Of a stretch of 63,937 nt of DNA, positions 1-9,529 are shown piece after piece. How positions within the stretch are numbered: position 1 is the stretch's first letter; every line of letters begins with the position of its first letter. A program made the position numbers and the translations under genes. Below the pieces are notes generated by a model. It searched no databases. It had not been told where the DNA came from and saw only the letters and a list, made by a program, of their open reading frames with translations. The stretch covers positions 1 through 63,937 of the forward strand of contig JAURYB010000035.1 in NCBI GenBank assembly GCA_030654075.1, in the 5' to 3' direction. This stretch comes from Bacteroidales bacterium. GTDB lineage: Bacteria > Bacteroidota > Bacteroidia > Bacteroidales > UBA4417.

Positions 1-46
1 CCTACTCCCCAACTTTTGAAAGTGATCCGATTTAATGAGTTGAATC

Positions 47-730
47 TTATTTTCCTTTGCCGATAGTCAGAATTAATCCTAATGCTATGCCTAGTAAGGC
101 AGCGAAAAGCACCCTGAATTCAGCCGGCAACAGGAAGGTTATGGTATGAGCCGGAATCCAGAAAAAAGGAATAGTTTTTTTGAAAATGAAATTCCACATC
201 AAGTCCCAGTTCATAGTTGAGAAAATAGACGCGAACGGAATAGGGGAAAACAATCCACTTACCGTGCCTCCGGTTTTGATAATATGTGTATCCGTAATTT
301 TATGAAAAGTCATCATGACCGGCGCAAAAGTCAGGTTCATGGTGGTTGAAATGGTAAACGCATCGAGCAATTTTAACATCGAAAAACCGCCCTTCATAGC
401 TTCCGGAGCATTTGTCAAACCCAGATAAGCCAGGAATACCGGTCCACCGGTCGAAAAAATCTGGAAAGCGATGTTGATTGCCAGCCCAAGAAATCCCCAT
501 ACGATCATCCGTGGAATAATTCCGAAACCAGGTTCGTTGTAGTTGCCGGTTCGGATTCGCAAAGCAATTATTTCGCCCAAAGTTGCGAGCAAGGCAAATT
601 TGAAAAAACTCATAATCATGCCATGCTCTTTATTGAACTGCATATACCAGTTCGTAACCGGGGCGAAGAATATAAATACGAATGCGATTAAGAATATCGA
701 AATTGAAAACAGTAAGTCGTTTTTTTTCAT
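47..730 (-). CDS. Mpv17/PMP22-like integral membrane protein
   Basis: A 227-residue, very hydrophobic protein with about four membrane segments (roughly residues 7-27, 40-60, 72-95 and 200-222). The C-terminal stretch, with FFWIPAHTITFLLP followed by an F-R-V-L-F block, resembles the Mpv17/PMP22 signature (W-P-x-x-x-x-x-N-F-x-x-x-P-x-x-x-R) known from peroxisomal and mitochondrial channel-like proteins; bacterial relatives have no established role. The start MKKNDLLF is the only good ATG and begins directly at the first hydrophobic segment. It stands alone, 170 bases from the next gene on the same strand. Family assignment is from the C-terminal motif only, so a generic membrane protein remains possible. 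Confidence 0.55.
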   Translation of the reverse strand: MKKNDLLFSISIFLIAFVFIFFAPVTNWYMQFNKEHGMIMSFFKFALLATLGEIIALRIRTGNYNEPGFGIIPRMIVWGFLGLAINIAFQIFSTGGPVFLAYLGLTNAPEAMKGGFSMLKLLDAFTISTTMNLTFAPVMMTFHKITDTHIIKTGGTVSGLFSPIPFASIFSTMNWDLMWNFIFKKTIPFFWIPAHTITFLLPAEFRVLFAALLGIALGLILTIGKGK

Positions 731-900
731 TGATAAATGAGAAATTTTGGAATTATGACAAATTAAAATGATTAAAGAACAAGGATTAACGAATGATGAA
801 TTAAGATTTGAATTGAGAAATGGGATACTTCAGAAATCAAAAATCGATATTCCTTGTTCATTATTCAAAATGTAATTTCCTGATCTAAATAAATTTATAC

Positions 901-2949
901 TTATTTCTCAATCCGAATCCTTGCGTCCACCGCTTTTAATGTTGTCATATTTCCCATTAACGGATTAATATCCATCTCAGCAATTTCGGGTGCAGCTTGG
1001 CAGAGGGCGGAAACTTTTGTGATAATTTCAGCAAAGAGTTCCTGGTTCAATCCTTCCTGTCCGCGAATGCCTTCGATGATTTTATAACTCTTCAGGCGGG
1101 TAATCATGACTGAAGCTTCTTCCACTGAAACCGGTGCTAATGAGGATTGAACATCTTTCAACACTTCAATATAGATTCCGCCCAACCCGCATAGAATCAT
1201 ATGCCCGAATTTAGGTTCCTTTTTAGCTCCAATATATACAGAATGTCCGCTGAGCATAGGCTGTATAAGAATGGCAGTTGTATCCTTTATCTGAATCATT
1301 CGATCAAATTCATCGGCAACCTGGTCGAAGTTTTTCACGTTCAGTACTACTCCTCCAACATCCGATTTATGCACCGGGCCTACAACCTTCATAACAACTG
1401 GCAATCCTAAATCTGAAGCTGCAACAATGGCTGATTCCTTGTTGGTTACAACGGCTTCGCCGGCACGGGGAATACCTGCAGCATCAAACAATGCCTGTAC
1501 TTTTTCAGGATGAAGATATCCATCTGTAGCAGAATCAATAATAGCACGGATTGCAGCAGTGTCAACTTTTGGCTGGGGAATATTTTCAGATGCAGGCGCC
1601 GGTGTATTGTAAATTTTGCAAAGCGCATTTCCAAAACCCACTTCATCCGGGAAATTGATGCGTCCGAGACTTATAAAATATTCGATTTCTTTCTTTACAT
1701 TAATTATTGAAGGCAACACCGGGAAAATCGGTTTTTTGCAGGAGCGCATTTTTTCGTCCAGTAATTTGTACACATCATAAACCTCAAAAAGTCCAGGACT
1801 GCCAAATATCACAGCCATACCGTCAATTTCAGGAAAATCATTTTCACAGGCATCAATAATATAACTGAGTTGTTCGGCTGTTCCGGTTGCCAGGAAATCA
1901 ATAGGATTAGCTACGGATGAGCCCGGGAATAATCTGGCCAGTAATTCAGAATTTTCCAGATGTGGAATTTCAAGCCCACCTTCGGATAAAGCATCTGTTA
2001 ACATAACGGCAGGTCCGCCGGCATGAGTAATAATAGCTATATTTTTTCCTTTTAAAGGTTTATGCATAAAAATGCTGGCAACCGTAGCCAGTTCTTCGCG
2101 ACTGTGGCAACGAACTATACCAGCTTTGCGGAACAGCGATTCAACAGCAACATCAGGACTTGCCAATGCGCCGGTATGCGACGAAGCAGCGCGGCTTCCG
2201 GCAGCTGAACTTCCTGCTTTTATAGCGGCAATCCGGCAACCTTTCCTGATAAGCGATGAAGCATGTTTCAGCAACATATCCGGCTTATTTATACTCTCGA
2301 TATAAAGCAGTTTCACTTGCGAACTTGTGGCCGGATCATACGTTTCATCCAGGTATTTTAATACATCTTCAACACCTATCTGGGCACTGTTTCCGACAGA
2401 ATAAACACTCGAAAATTTCAAACCTTTTGGAATGGATGTTTCCATGATAAACACCGCTGTAGCGCCTGAACCGGAAATAAAATCAACTCCTTTTGGATCA
2501 AATTCAGGAATAGGTGTGCTGAAAACTGAAGTATGATGGTGATTCATCATGCCAATACCATTAGGGCCGATAAGGCATGCATTGTATTGATTCACAGTTG
2601 CTACAATCTTATCTTCAAGAATGCCTCCTTCGGCGCTTTCCTCATGAAAACCTGCCGACAAAATTATAAACGCCCTGGTTTTTTTATCGCGAGCCAGTTT
2701 TTCTACTGTATCCGGGCAATATTTGGCAGCAATGGCAAGAACCGCAAGATCACATTGCGGAAGTTCATCCACAGTTCTGGAGCATTTAATTCCCTGGATT
2801 TCATCTTCTTTGGGATTCACCACGTACAGGCTTCCGCTAAAATGATTGTCGATCAGATTTTTCAACACTTTTCCGCCAGGTTTGGTAATATCGTTGGAAC
2901 CACCGACTATAACAATACTTTTGGGATTTATCAGTTGCTGGGTTATCAT
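901..2949 (-). CDS. ADP-forming acetyl/acyl-CoA synthetase, fused alpha-beta subunits
   Basis: A 682-residue enzyme predicted to convert an acyl-CoA, ADP and phosphate to the free acid, CoA and ATP (reversible), giving substrate-level ATP in acetate or branched-chain acid formation. Domain order: CoA-binding Rossmann domain (about 8-135), succinyl-CoA-ligase-like flavodoxin domains (about 150-440), then an ATP-grasp_5 domain (about 465-682). The SHTGAL motif near residue 258 is the phosphohistidine loop of this family, and VVMKVV...HKSDVGGV is the nucleotide-binding part of the ATP-grasp fold. The length fits the fused form; archaeal enzymes keep the two subunits separate. It is a single-gene unit. 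The acyl specificity cannot be read from the sequence. Confidence 0.88.
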   Translation of the reverse strand: MITQQLINPKSIVIVGGSNDITKPGGKVLKNLIDNHFSGSLYVVNPKEDEIQGIKCSRTVDELPQCDLAVLAIAAKYCPDTVEKLARDKKTRAFIILSAGFHEESAEGGILEDKIVATVNQYNACLIGPNGIGMMNHHHTSVFSTPIPEFDPKGVDFISGSGATAVFIMETSIPKGLKFSSVYSVGNSAQIGVEDVLKYLDETYDPATSSQVKLLYIESINKPDMLLKHASSLIRKGCRIAAIKAGSSAAGSRAASSHTGALASPDVAVESLFRKAGIVRCHSREELATVASIFMHKPLKGKNIAIITHAGGPAVMLTDALSEGGLEIPHLENSELLARLFPGSSVANPIDFLATGTAEQLSYIIDACENDFPEIDGMAVIFGSPGLFEVYDVYKLLDEKMRSCKKPIFPVLPSIINVKKEIEYFISLGRINFPDEVGFGNALCKIYNTPAPASENIPQPKVDTAAIRAIIDSATDGYLHPEKVQALFDAAGIPRAGEAVVTNKESAIVAASDLGLPVVMKVVGPVHKSDVGGVVLNVKNFDQVADEFDRMIQIKDTTAILIQPMLSGHSVYIGAKKEPKFGHMILCGLGGIYIEVLKDVQSSLAPVSVEEASVMITRLKSYKIIEGIRGQEGLNQELFAEIITKVSALCQAAPEIAEMDINPLMGNMTTLKAVDARIRIEK

Positions 2950-3049
2950 ATAACTATCAGGTTTTCAGTAAAAATGCATAAAGTTTAGAATAAATGCATC
3001 TAATTTTGCGGCGAAAGTACGAAAAGAGCAGGAAAAGAAAAAAATGATT

Positions 3050-3084
3050 TTGCTAGCCGGAGTGCGACTCCAAGTCGCGCCCCG
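3050..3084. repeat. Small dispersed palindrome (GTGCGACT...AGTCGCGC)
   Basis: A short GC-rich inverted repeat in an AT-rich spacer. GCGACT and AGTCGC face each other across a three-base loop, flanked by CCGG and CCCC. It lies just beyond the terminator of the M16 peptidase operon and looks like a REP-type element. Confidence 0.4.
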
Positions 3085-3090
3085 ACTAAC

Positions 3091-3119
3091 AAAAAAAGCA
3101 GAGTTTTTACACCCTGCTT
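3091..3119 (-). terminator. Rho-independent terminator of the M16 peptidase operon
   Basis: Read on the minus strand, AAGCAG and CTGCTT form a stem across a loop and are followed by seven T residues. It lies 25 bases after the stop of the inactive M16 gene and closes the two-gene operon. Confidence 0.6.
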
Positions 3120-3143
3120 CTTAAATTTCAACGAAATATCTAA

Positions 3144-5264
3144 CTATTTAACTTCGAAAAATTCATCTTTTAATTTTGAGTTCAATTTGATACCGGAAAC
3201 CGTAAAACTAATGGTTTGCGGACCCATATTCTGTGTCATTCCATGGGGGAACAAAATTCCGTCTACAGGTTTGTAATCCGAATATTCAGTTGTGCCCTGT
3301 TTGCCTTCATTGCGAATTTTCAGACCGGATTGAACGTCGTAATATTCAGTATCTTTTCTGTCGGTACCTTTATTTACTACGATTTTGTAATACTGTTTCT
3401 GATCCTTTTGCTCTTCAATTCCAAGAAGTTCAAATGTATACCCCAATGAAGTATAGTACATTTCGGGGAAAATCAAAGAAGCTTCCTTCATGCCGGCTAA
3501 TTCTTCACCTTCAATAGGTTTGCTTTCGCCACTCATAGGTGAAGAAGAAATTCCTTTTCCAGCATTATAAACCTGTTTGGCGAATACCATTGCACCCGAT
3601 CCAACCTGCATGAACATTTTATCAGGAGCCTTATAATAAATATCGAGCGAAATAGGCATTCCCTGCATGGTTGCACCGGCATTAATGGTAGCATCTTTAA
3701 TTTTTTTGAGCTTTTTAACACCACCAATTGCTGTAATATAATTGTTGATCACCACTTCTGCTGTAACGCCAGCCGGAGCTGGTTTCAGTTTTTTTGTAGG
3801 ATCATATTGTTTGCCATCGATATCGTAATACAGAACTTCACCGCTCTTGGCAAATTTCTTGAGTTTCGGAGCAATTTCCTCTGCTTTTCCAACTACAAGA
3901 AGATAAGAATTATCAGGCCTGATATACTTTTGAGCAATAAGCTGAACATCAGATGAAGTAAGTGCACCAAGTCGCGTTAGATATGTAGCATAATAATCCT
4001 TAGGTAGGTTATAACGGGCAGTACTTATTGCAAAATTGGCAACAGTAGCAGGATTTTCAAGTGAACGTCCAAAATTCCCCATCATATAATTGCGAACCAT
4101 ATTCAGCTCATCATCAGGAACTGGTTCAGTGCGTATGCGACTCATTTCAGCCAGAATTTCGGTAAAGGAACTGTCAGTTACCGGGTTCCGTACTTCAGCA
4201 GAAGCATTGAACTGGCCAATCAGTTTATCCGCCTGAAGGCTCGAATATGCTCCGTAAGTCCAGCCATGCTTTTCACGAAGGTTATTGAAAAGTCTGAAAG
4301 TTCCTCCGCCAAGTATACTGTTTGTGAGTTTCACTTTAATATCATCAGGTGAACCCGGTTTCAGATCAACAGGATAGGAAACAGATATAGTTGACTGAAC
4401 AGCTGTAGGCCTGTCGACAATAACAACAGTTGCTTTTGCTGGAGCTTTCGGAGTTGGATAATTCGCTTTTGGAACATCGCCGCGCTGCCAGCTGCCGAAA
4501 TATTTCTCAACCAATGGTTTTGCCTGTTCAAGAGTAATATCACCAACAATTGCAAGGTAAGCAACGTTAGGTTTGAAGTAGGTTTTATAGTATTCAGTAC
4601 ACTTGTCGAGTGTGATTTTTTTAACCGATTCCTCTGACTCGTTCTCTCCGTATGGATGGTTGTCTCCATAAACTAAAATTGAATTTACACGTTGTGAAAT
4701 AGCTTTGGGCTCTGTTTTTGATGCTTCAAGCGCTGAAAGTGACTGGGTACGGATTTTTTCCAGTTCCTCTGCCTTAAAGTTTGAATTGAGCAGTACATCC
4801 GACATGATAGTGAGCAAAGCCTCATTATGCCTGGTAAGGCAATTTGCGGAGATTCCACTGGCAGAAGTATTCAGACTTGCTCCCAGCATATCTACTTGTT
4901 CATCAATCTGATCCTTGGTTCGGGTTGTGGTTCCCTTGCGTAACAGTTCGCCTGCGAATCCGGTATATCCAGCCATTTCTCCTTCGAAAACCGGGTCATT
5001 ATCCAGAACCAGTGAATAAGACAAACGTGGGATTTTGTGATTTTCGACAACAAACACTTTAAGCCCGTTAGGCAATTCAAATGATTGGTAATCACCTATT
5101 TTTATAACGGGTGCTGGTCCTGCCACCGGACGTATGCTGCGGTCTATAATTTCCTTAGCAACCGGTTGCTCAACTGATTTAGTTGTTTTTCCTTTTTTTA
5201 CCTGCGCAGCCAGAGGCAAGGTTATAATAAGGGCTGCTATAATTGATATGATTTTATTTTTCAT
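3144..5264 (-). CDS. M16 peptidase-like protein without the zinc site, with extra C-terminal domain
   Basis: A 706-residue exported protein (signal peptide about 1-20, ending AAQ). Residues about 55-480 form the two M16 domains (insulinase/processing-peptidase fold). Where active members have HxxEH, this protein reads GFAGELLRKGT, so the zinc ligands are missing. The C-terminal half keeps the LREKHGWTY motif, which in the family provides the Arg/Tyr substrate-binding pair. Residues about 490-706 form an extra domain resembling the LolA-like or outer-membrane-lipoprotein-sorting fold. It starts 15 bases after the active M16 gene, and AAGGAGG in that gap serves as ribosome-binding site. By analogy with two-subunit M16 enzymes, it is likely the substrate-binding partner of the upstream peptidase in the periplasm. 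Confidence 0.85.
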   Translation of the reverse strand: MKNKIISIIAALIITLPLAAQVKKGKTTKSVEQPVAKEIIDRSIRPVAGPAPVIKIGDYQSFELPNGLKVFVVENHKIPRLSYSLVLDNDPVFEGEMAGYTGFAGELLRKGTTTRTKDQIDEQVDMLGASLNTSASGISANCLTRHNEALLTIMSDVLLNSNFKAEELEKIRTQSLSALEASKTEPKAISQRVNSILVYGDNHPYGENESEESVKKITLDKCTEYYKTYFKPNVAYLAIVGDITLEQAKPLVEKYFGSWQRGDVPKANYPTPKAPAKATVVIVDRPTAVQSTISVSYPVDLKPGSPDDIKVKLTNSILGGGTFRLFNNLREKHGWTYGAYSSLQADKLIGQFNASAEVRNPVTDSSFTEILAEMSRIRTEPVPDDELNMVRNYMMGNFGRSLENPATVANFAISTARYNLPKDYYATYLTRLGALTSSDVQLIAQKYIRPDNSYLLVVGKAEEIAPKLKKFAKSGEVLYYDIDGKQYDPTKKLKPAPAGVTAEVVINNYITAIGGVKKLKKIKDATINAGATMQGMPISLDIYYKAPDKMFMQVGSGAMVFAKQVYNAGKGISSSPMSGESKPIEGEELAGMKEASLIFPEMYYTSLGYTFELLGIEEQKDQKQYYKIVVNKGTDRKDTEYYDVQSGLKIRNEGKQGTTEYSDYKPVDGILFPHGMTQNMGPQTISFTVSGIKLNSKLKDEFFEVK

Positions 5265-5279
5265 AATGTAGTTCCTCCT

Positions 5280-6608
5280 TTAGTTTTTTTCGGTTGGTTT
5301 AGGTAAATAAGTCAGAACCACCCTGTTTTCAGGTGTCAGATATTTTTGAGCCACACGTTGAAGATCGGCAGGAGTTACTTTCAAATACCGTTCAATTTCG
5401 GTATTGATAAGGTTTGCTTCTTTAAAATAAACATGATAATTTGCCAGATTCTCAGCAATACCAATCATTGTGCTATTACCAGTAACAAAATCATTTTCAA
5501 CTTTATTACGGAGTTTCTGGAATTCAGCATCAGGTATTTCCGTAGTTTTAACCTTTTCGATTTCAGTAATAATTGCAGCTTGAAGGTCAGCAGGTGAGGT
5601 ACCCACATTTACGATTCCTAAAATTATGAATAAGCCCGGATCTTCAAGTGCAAAAGGGAATGACATTAGCTGTACAGCTTTTTGTTGCTGATCAACAATT
5701 GCCTTGTTCATGCGTGAACTTTGTCCGTCTGAAAGCAAAGTATTCAACATTGATAGTGCATATGAATCAGGTGTACCTTGCGCAGGCATGTGAAAAGACA
5801 TAAAAACTCCCGGTAATTGAATATTATCATAAATTGTATCAGTAACCTCAGCTATCTTTTCAGGTTCAATAATATTTGGCCTGTAAATATCCTTTGTTCC
5901 GCGTGGAATATCACCAAAGTATTTCTCAATAAGCTTTTTAGTATTCTCGATATCCAGATCACCAGCTATTGATAGTGTTGCATTATTTGGCACATAATAA
6001 ATACTGTGGAATTCCATAAATTCCTGCAAAGTTGCTTTATTAAGGTCTTCCGGATAACCGATCGGAGTCCATTTATATGGATGCACTTTATATGCGTTCT
6101 CCATAGTTTTTTCTATGAAAGATCCATACGGACGGTTGTCATAGGATTGTTTGCGCTCTTCTTTTACAACGGCACGCTGGGTTTCAACACCGGTACTGTC
6201 AATACGCAGGTGAACCAGTCTTTCTGATTCGAGCCACAGTCCAAGTTCGAGTTGGTTGCTTGGAAAAATTTCATAATAAAATGTCCTGTCCTGTGAAGTA
6301 TTGGCATTAAGCGTTCCACCTGCGGTTAAAGTAATTTTGTCAAAATCGCCACGTGGAATGTTGTCAGAACCTTCGAACATAAGATGCTCAAAGAAATGAG
6401 CGAATCCGGTACGGCCAGGAACTTCGTTTTTCGATCCTACATGATAAAGGATGGAGACGGCAACAATAGGCGTAGTATTATCCTGGTGCAGAATAACATG
6501 CAAACCGTTCGGTAGGTCGTATTCAGTGAATTTAATGCTGCCTTGTTGTGCCATTATACCCACAAAAGGGAAAATAGCAAGCAAAAGAATTAACAATCTG
6601 ACTTTCAT
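5280..6608 (-). CDS. M16 family zinc peptidase (catalytic subunit)
   Basis: A 442-residue exported zinc peptidase. The signal peptide covers about residues 1-20. The inverted zinc motif HFFEH sits at residues 71-75 (H71, E74, H75), and the third ligand is expected in the E-rich helix near residue 150 (VVKEERKQSYDNRPYG). The second M16 domain covers about 190-430. This is the first gene of a two-gene operon with the zinc-less M16 protein, the usual pairing of catalytic and regulatory subunits. The expected role is degradation of peptides in the periplasm; specificity is unknown. The length of about 440 matches single-repeat bacterial M16B enzymes. Confidence 0.9.
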   Translation of the reverse strand: MKVRLLILLLAIFPFVGIMAQQGSIKFTEYDLPNGLHVILHQDNTTPIVAVSILYHVGSKNEVPGRTGFAHFFEHLMFEGSDNIPRGDFDKITLTAGGTLNANTSQDRTFYYEIFPSNQLELGLWLESERLVHLRIDSTGVETQRAVVKEERKQSYDNRPYGSFIEKTMENAYKVHPYKWTPIGYPEDLNKATLQEFMEFHSIYYVPNNATLSIAGDLDIENTKKLIEKYFGDIPRGTKDIYRPNIIEPEKIAEVTDTIYDNIQLPGVFMSFHMPAQGTPDSYALSMLNTLLSDGQSSRMNKAIVDQQQKAVQLMSFPFALEDPGLFIILGIVNVGTSPADLQAAIITEIEKVKTTEIPDAEFQKLRNKVENDFVTGNSTMIGIAENLANYHVYFKEANLINTEIERYLKVTPADLQRVAQKYLTPENRVVLTYLPKPTEKN

Positions 6609-7029
6609 AGATTTGGTGTTTGGTTTATTTATAGTTAAGGATTTATAATGATGATGTGTGAATTAGGTGTTGGGCTTTATGGATTTGGGTTTGGAAGTTG
6701 GGGTTTAGTCATACGATGGTCATTCAATTGTCATTCGATGGTCATTCAATTGTTGCGGAGTAAGATATTTGAGTTTTTGAGTTTTAGAAGTTGTCATTCA
6801 ATGGTCATTCAGTGGTCATTCAATTGTTGCTGGACAAGGGATTGGAGATTTTGGAGATTGTATAGATTTTTGATTTTTGATTTGGATTTTGGATTTTGAG
6901 GCTTGGAATTTGCGTCTTGGAATTTGAGGCTTGGAATTTGAGGCTTGGAATTTGCGTCTTGGAATTTGCGTCTTGGAATTTGCGGTTTGAAATTTCAATT
7001 CCTATTTTCCATTAACCATTTTCCATTAA
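6609..7029. repeat. Intergenic low-complexity repeats
   Basis: A 421-base spacer without a credible gene. Two repeat families are visible. The first is a GGTCATTCAATTGT-like unit repeated with variation at about 6714-6762 and 6793-6832. The second is a GGAATTTG(C/A)GTCTT-like 14-base unit repeated in tandem at about 6898-6985. The only open frame across the second block encodes a periodic Lys/Gln/Ser-rich peptide that simply reflects the DNA repeat. Confidence 0.6.
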
Positions 7030-7740
7030 CTACTTCATGACATGCTCCAGCAACCATTTATACAATTCCTCATCTTTATACGCATTCACCCACGAATCGT
7101 GTCCCACTCCCGGGTAGATTGTCATTTTTGCTGAGCCTCCTTTGGCATTAACAGCATCAACCATCTCAATTGTACGTTTAACTGGAACTACCGGATCTGC
7201 TTCTCCATGAAAAGCCCAGACCGGAGTGTTTTTTAGAGCACCGGCAAACTGAATATCACCACCGCCACAAATCGGGGCAATGGCGGCAAACTGATCAGGG
7301 TAGTTACAAGCCCAGGTCCATGTGCCAAAACCACCCATGCTTAAACCGGTAAGGTATATTCTGCTCGGGTCAATGCGATACTTCGATTTCAATTTTTCGA
7401 GTAAAAGTTGTAGATCCTCAGGATTCCACCTTTTTCCTTTAGAACATTGTGGTGAAATAGTAATGAATGGGAAATCAGGTTGATTTTCAACAAAAGAAGG
7501 TGGCCCATGCATTTTAACCAGGTCAAGGCTGTCGCCACGCTCGCCAGATCCATGAAGGAAAATCAGTATGGGGAAAGCCTCTTTATTATTTTTTTTATAA
7601 TCAGATGGCAGCCATAACAGATAATTCAAAGTGGTTTTCCTGATAATCCTGACTTTCTGTTTTATTTGGATCTGAGCATTAACTGGTCTGATCATTGTTA
7701 TTGCTACTAGAATAAGGAAAAGACTAAAATATTTCTTCAT
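7030..7740 (-). CDS. Secreted alpha/beta-hydrolase esterase (prolyl-oligopeptidase/PHB-depolymerase-like)
   Basis: A 236-residue exported hydrolase. Residues about 1-23 form a signal peptide (MKKYFSLFLILV...VNAQ). The nucleophile elbow is GLSMGGFG (GxSxG), the acid is likely the Asp of GEADPVVP, and the base is the His of GVGHDSW. Together with FLHGSGERGD (oxyanion loop) these are typical of feruloyl-esterase or phospholipase/carboxylesterase-like proteins. The start was set at 7740 rather than 7803: the upstream ATG would put 21 non-signal residues before the signal peptide and would overlap the HAD gene. The gene follows the HAD phosphatase after 10 bases on the same strand, so the two are probably co-transcribed. 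Substrate unknown. Confidence 0.82.
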   Translation of the reverse strand: MKKYFSLFLILVAITMIRPVNAQIQIKQKVRIIRKTTLNYLLWLPSDYKKNNKEAFPILIFLHGSGERGDSLDLVKMHGPPSFVENQPDFPFITISPQCSKGKRWNPEDLQLLLEKLKSKYRIDPSRIYLTGLSMGGFGTWTWACNYPDQFAAIAPICGGGDIQFAGALKNTPVWAFHGEADPVVPVKRTIEMVDAVNAKGGSAKMTIYPGVGHDSWVNAYKDEELYKWLLEHVMK

Positions 7741-7750
7741 CGAAGACAGG

Positions 7751-8407
7751 TTATTGAACAGGCATTTGAAGTAAGTCTTTAATAAACTGATCGCGGGCAT
7801 CAAAGTTCATAATAATTTTGTTAACATACGTTAATAATTCTTCAGGTTTATGTGTGGTTGCCACTCCAATAACCCGCATGCCTGCACTAAGCGCCGACTG
7901 TATCCCTGCTATTGAATCTTCAAATACTATACAATCCGAAGGTTGTACACCAAGTTTTGCAGCAGTCAGCAGATATATCTCCGGATCTGGTTTTCCGTGT
8001 TTAACCATGGATGCGTCAGATATAATACTGAAATACTTTCTTAATCCAGTTAAATCGAGAGTGAAATCTACATTTTCCTTGGGTGCGGAAGTTGCCAGGG
8101 CAATAGGTATAGCTTGATCAGAAGCATTTTCCAGAAAAGCAGGCAATCCCTCAACAGGTAGGATAAATGGCCTGTATAACTCACGGTAAATTATCTCTTT
8201 TTCTTCTGCCAATGCAATTAATTTGTCGGAGGAAAGCTGGGTATTGAAGAGCGAATTCATAATCGTTTGGTTCGTATTCCCAAAATATTTGGTGTATTCT
8301 TCTTTGGTTTGAACCAAGCCATGTCTTTTGCCAAATTCGGCAAAAGCCTCTAAATGCCAAACAGCGTTGTCTACAATCACGCCGTCCATATCGAAAATAA
8401 AAACCAT
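7751..8407 (-). CDS. HAD-superfamily phosphatase, beta-phosphoglucomutase-like
   Basis: A 218-residue HAD subfamily IA protein. Motif I is FDMDGVIVDN (nucleophile D6, acid D8), the helical cap covers about 15-85, motif II is ATSAP (Thr/Ser), motif III is the Lys of KHGKPDPEIY, and motif IV is VFEDSIAG. This arrangement is typical of beta-phosphoglucomutases and small sugar-phosphate phosphatases. It is cytoplasmic (no signal peptide) and is the first gene of a likely two-gene unit with the downstream esterase. Mutase and phosphatase activity cannot be told apart from the sequence. Confidence 0.85.
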   Translation of the reverse strand: MVFIFDMDGVIVDNAVWHLEAFAEFGKRHGLVQTKEEYTKYFGNTNQTIMNSLFNTQLSSDKLIALAEEKEIIYRELYRPFILPVEGLPAFLENASDQAIPIALATSAPKENVDFTLDLTGLRKYFSIISDASMVKHGKPDPEIYLLTAAKLGVQPSDCIVFEDSIAGIQSALSAGMRVIGVATTHKPEELLTYVNKIIMNFDARDQFIKDLLQMPVQ

Positions 8408-8632
8408 TGAAAAGAATTAAGCAGTTGAAAATAAATTTTAGATTCGTCAAAATTAGGGAATCAATTGATACTTTTGAGGAATTGAAGGAGAGAAATGTAA
8501 AACTGATTTATCAATTCTGCATTTTTTAAAGGATTAAGTTTTTTTCTCTGGGTAAATAGTTCTGATGTTTAGCGATAAACAATCCTGAACTTTTAACCAC
8601 TCACCAGTAACTATAAACCCCCACCAAATCCA

Positions 8633-9109
8633 ATGAACTCAAATTACCTGAAAGGTTTAAGAATTATGTACTTTGCCCTGGCAATGGGGATTGTATTATT
8701 TTTGCTCATCGCCATATTTTTAATCAGGAGTAACGGAGCTTTTTCTGAAACAGATTTATCCATAACTCAACGGATTCCTTTCCTGATTACTATAGTTGTT
8801 TTAACCGGAGCCTCCTTTATAGCTTACAGGATAATTATTCCACCAAAACTTGAAGCTATTAAAACATTGCCTACGCTTGACAGGAAACTGACTGCCTGGC
8901 GCGTGTTGTATATTTTACAGGGAGCACTTATTGAAGCACCTGCGTTTTTTGCTACTGTTTTATTCCTTTTGTTAGGTGTTTCGGTACTTTTAGTCTGGCC
9001 TATTACTGGTATTGTTCTTTTTTTGTTGAGCCAGCCAACCCGCGAAAAGTTGATCAGCGAAGCGAATCTTTCCTCTTCTGAAATCAGAGAATTTGATATG
9101 ATGGAATAA
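8633..9109 (+). CDS. Hypothetical four-helix membrane protein
   Basis: A 158-residue protein, not recognised. Four hydrophobic segments are visible, at about residues 11-31, 47-67, 88-113 and 116-136. They are arranged as two hairpins joined by a basic/polar loop with PPKLEAIKTLPTLDRK. The C-terminal tail is charged (about 137-158). It is monocistronic, with 225 bases upstream and 420 downstream. The ATG at 8633 follows an AT-rich leader without a clear ribosome-binding site, as is common in this phylum. Confidence 0.7.
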   Translation: MNSNYLKGLRIMYFALAMGIVLFLLIAIFLIRSNGAFSETDLSITQRIPFLITIVVLTGASFIAYRIIIPPKLEAIKTLPTLDRKLTAWRVLYILQGALIEAPAFFATVLFLLLGVSVLLVWPITGIVLFLLSQPTREKLISEANLSSSEIREFDMME

Positions 9110-9459
9110 CAACATCTCCATTTTAAATCTGTATTTCTATTCTTTAAAAATATAAGTGTTTAATTATGTTTAGCTTGTGTTCCAGTCATGGTTGGATTTG
9201 GGATCTGAATTTTCAAAAATGCCATTTGTTTTAATGCTTTTTCCTGCTCTTGGTTTTGCTAATCTGAATAATTCAGTAATTTACTTAAATATTTCATGAC
9301 GTATTAAAATACAGGTATTTAAAAATGTTTTAAATATGTATTGAGTTGAATATATCAGGCTATAAATCACGGAACTATCTGATTTTCATCTGATTTTAAT
9401 CAAAGCCCTTTGCTGATTCGGGGCAATTTAATAATTAGCAATTGGCAATTTTTTTTTTA
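9110..9459. other. Intergenic spacer, no feature seen
   Basis: AT-rich sequence between the small membrane protein gene and the promoter of the phosphofructokinase gene. No gene, decayed coding sequence, terminator-like hairpin or organised repeat was found on either strand. Confidence 0.5.
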
Positions 9460-9467
9460 TAACTTTG
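9460..9467 (+). promoter_or_regulatory. Putative -7 box of the phosphofructokinase gene
   Basis: TAACTTTG matches the Bacteroidota -7 consensus TAnnTTTG. A TTGG lies about 17 bases upstream, near the expected -33 position. Transcription would start near 9474, leaving a leader of about 55 bases. Confidence 0.5.
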
Positions 9468-9529
9468 CACCGATTTTTGAAAATTGTAAAATAGCGCCAT
9501 AAACATTTGGCTTTCAATAATATAAATAT

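Noticed and set aside
6816..6998. A 60-residue periodic open frame on the minus strand
   Set aside because: It is a by-product of the GGAATTTGxGTCTT DNA repeat. No ribosome-binding site, and no protein-like composition.
7741..7803. Longer start for the esterase (ATG at 7803)
   Set aside because: It overlaps the HAD gene and would place 21 residues before a clear signal peptide.
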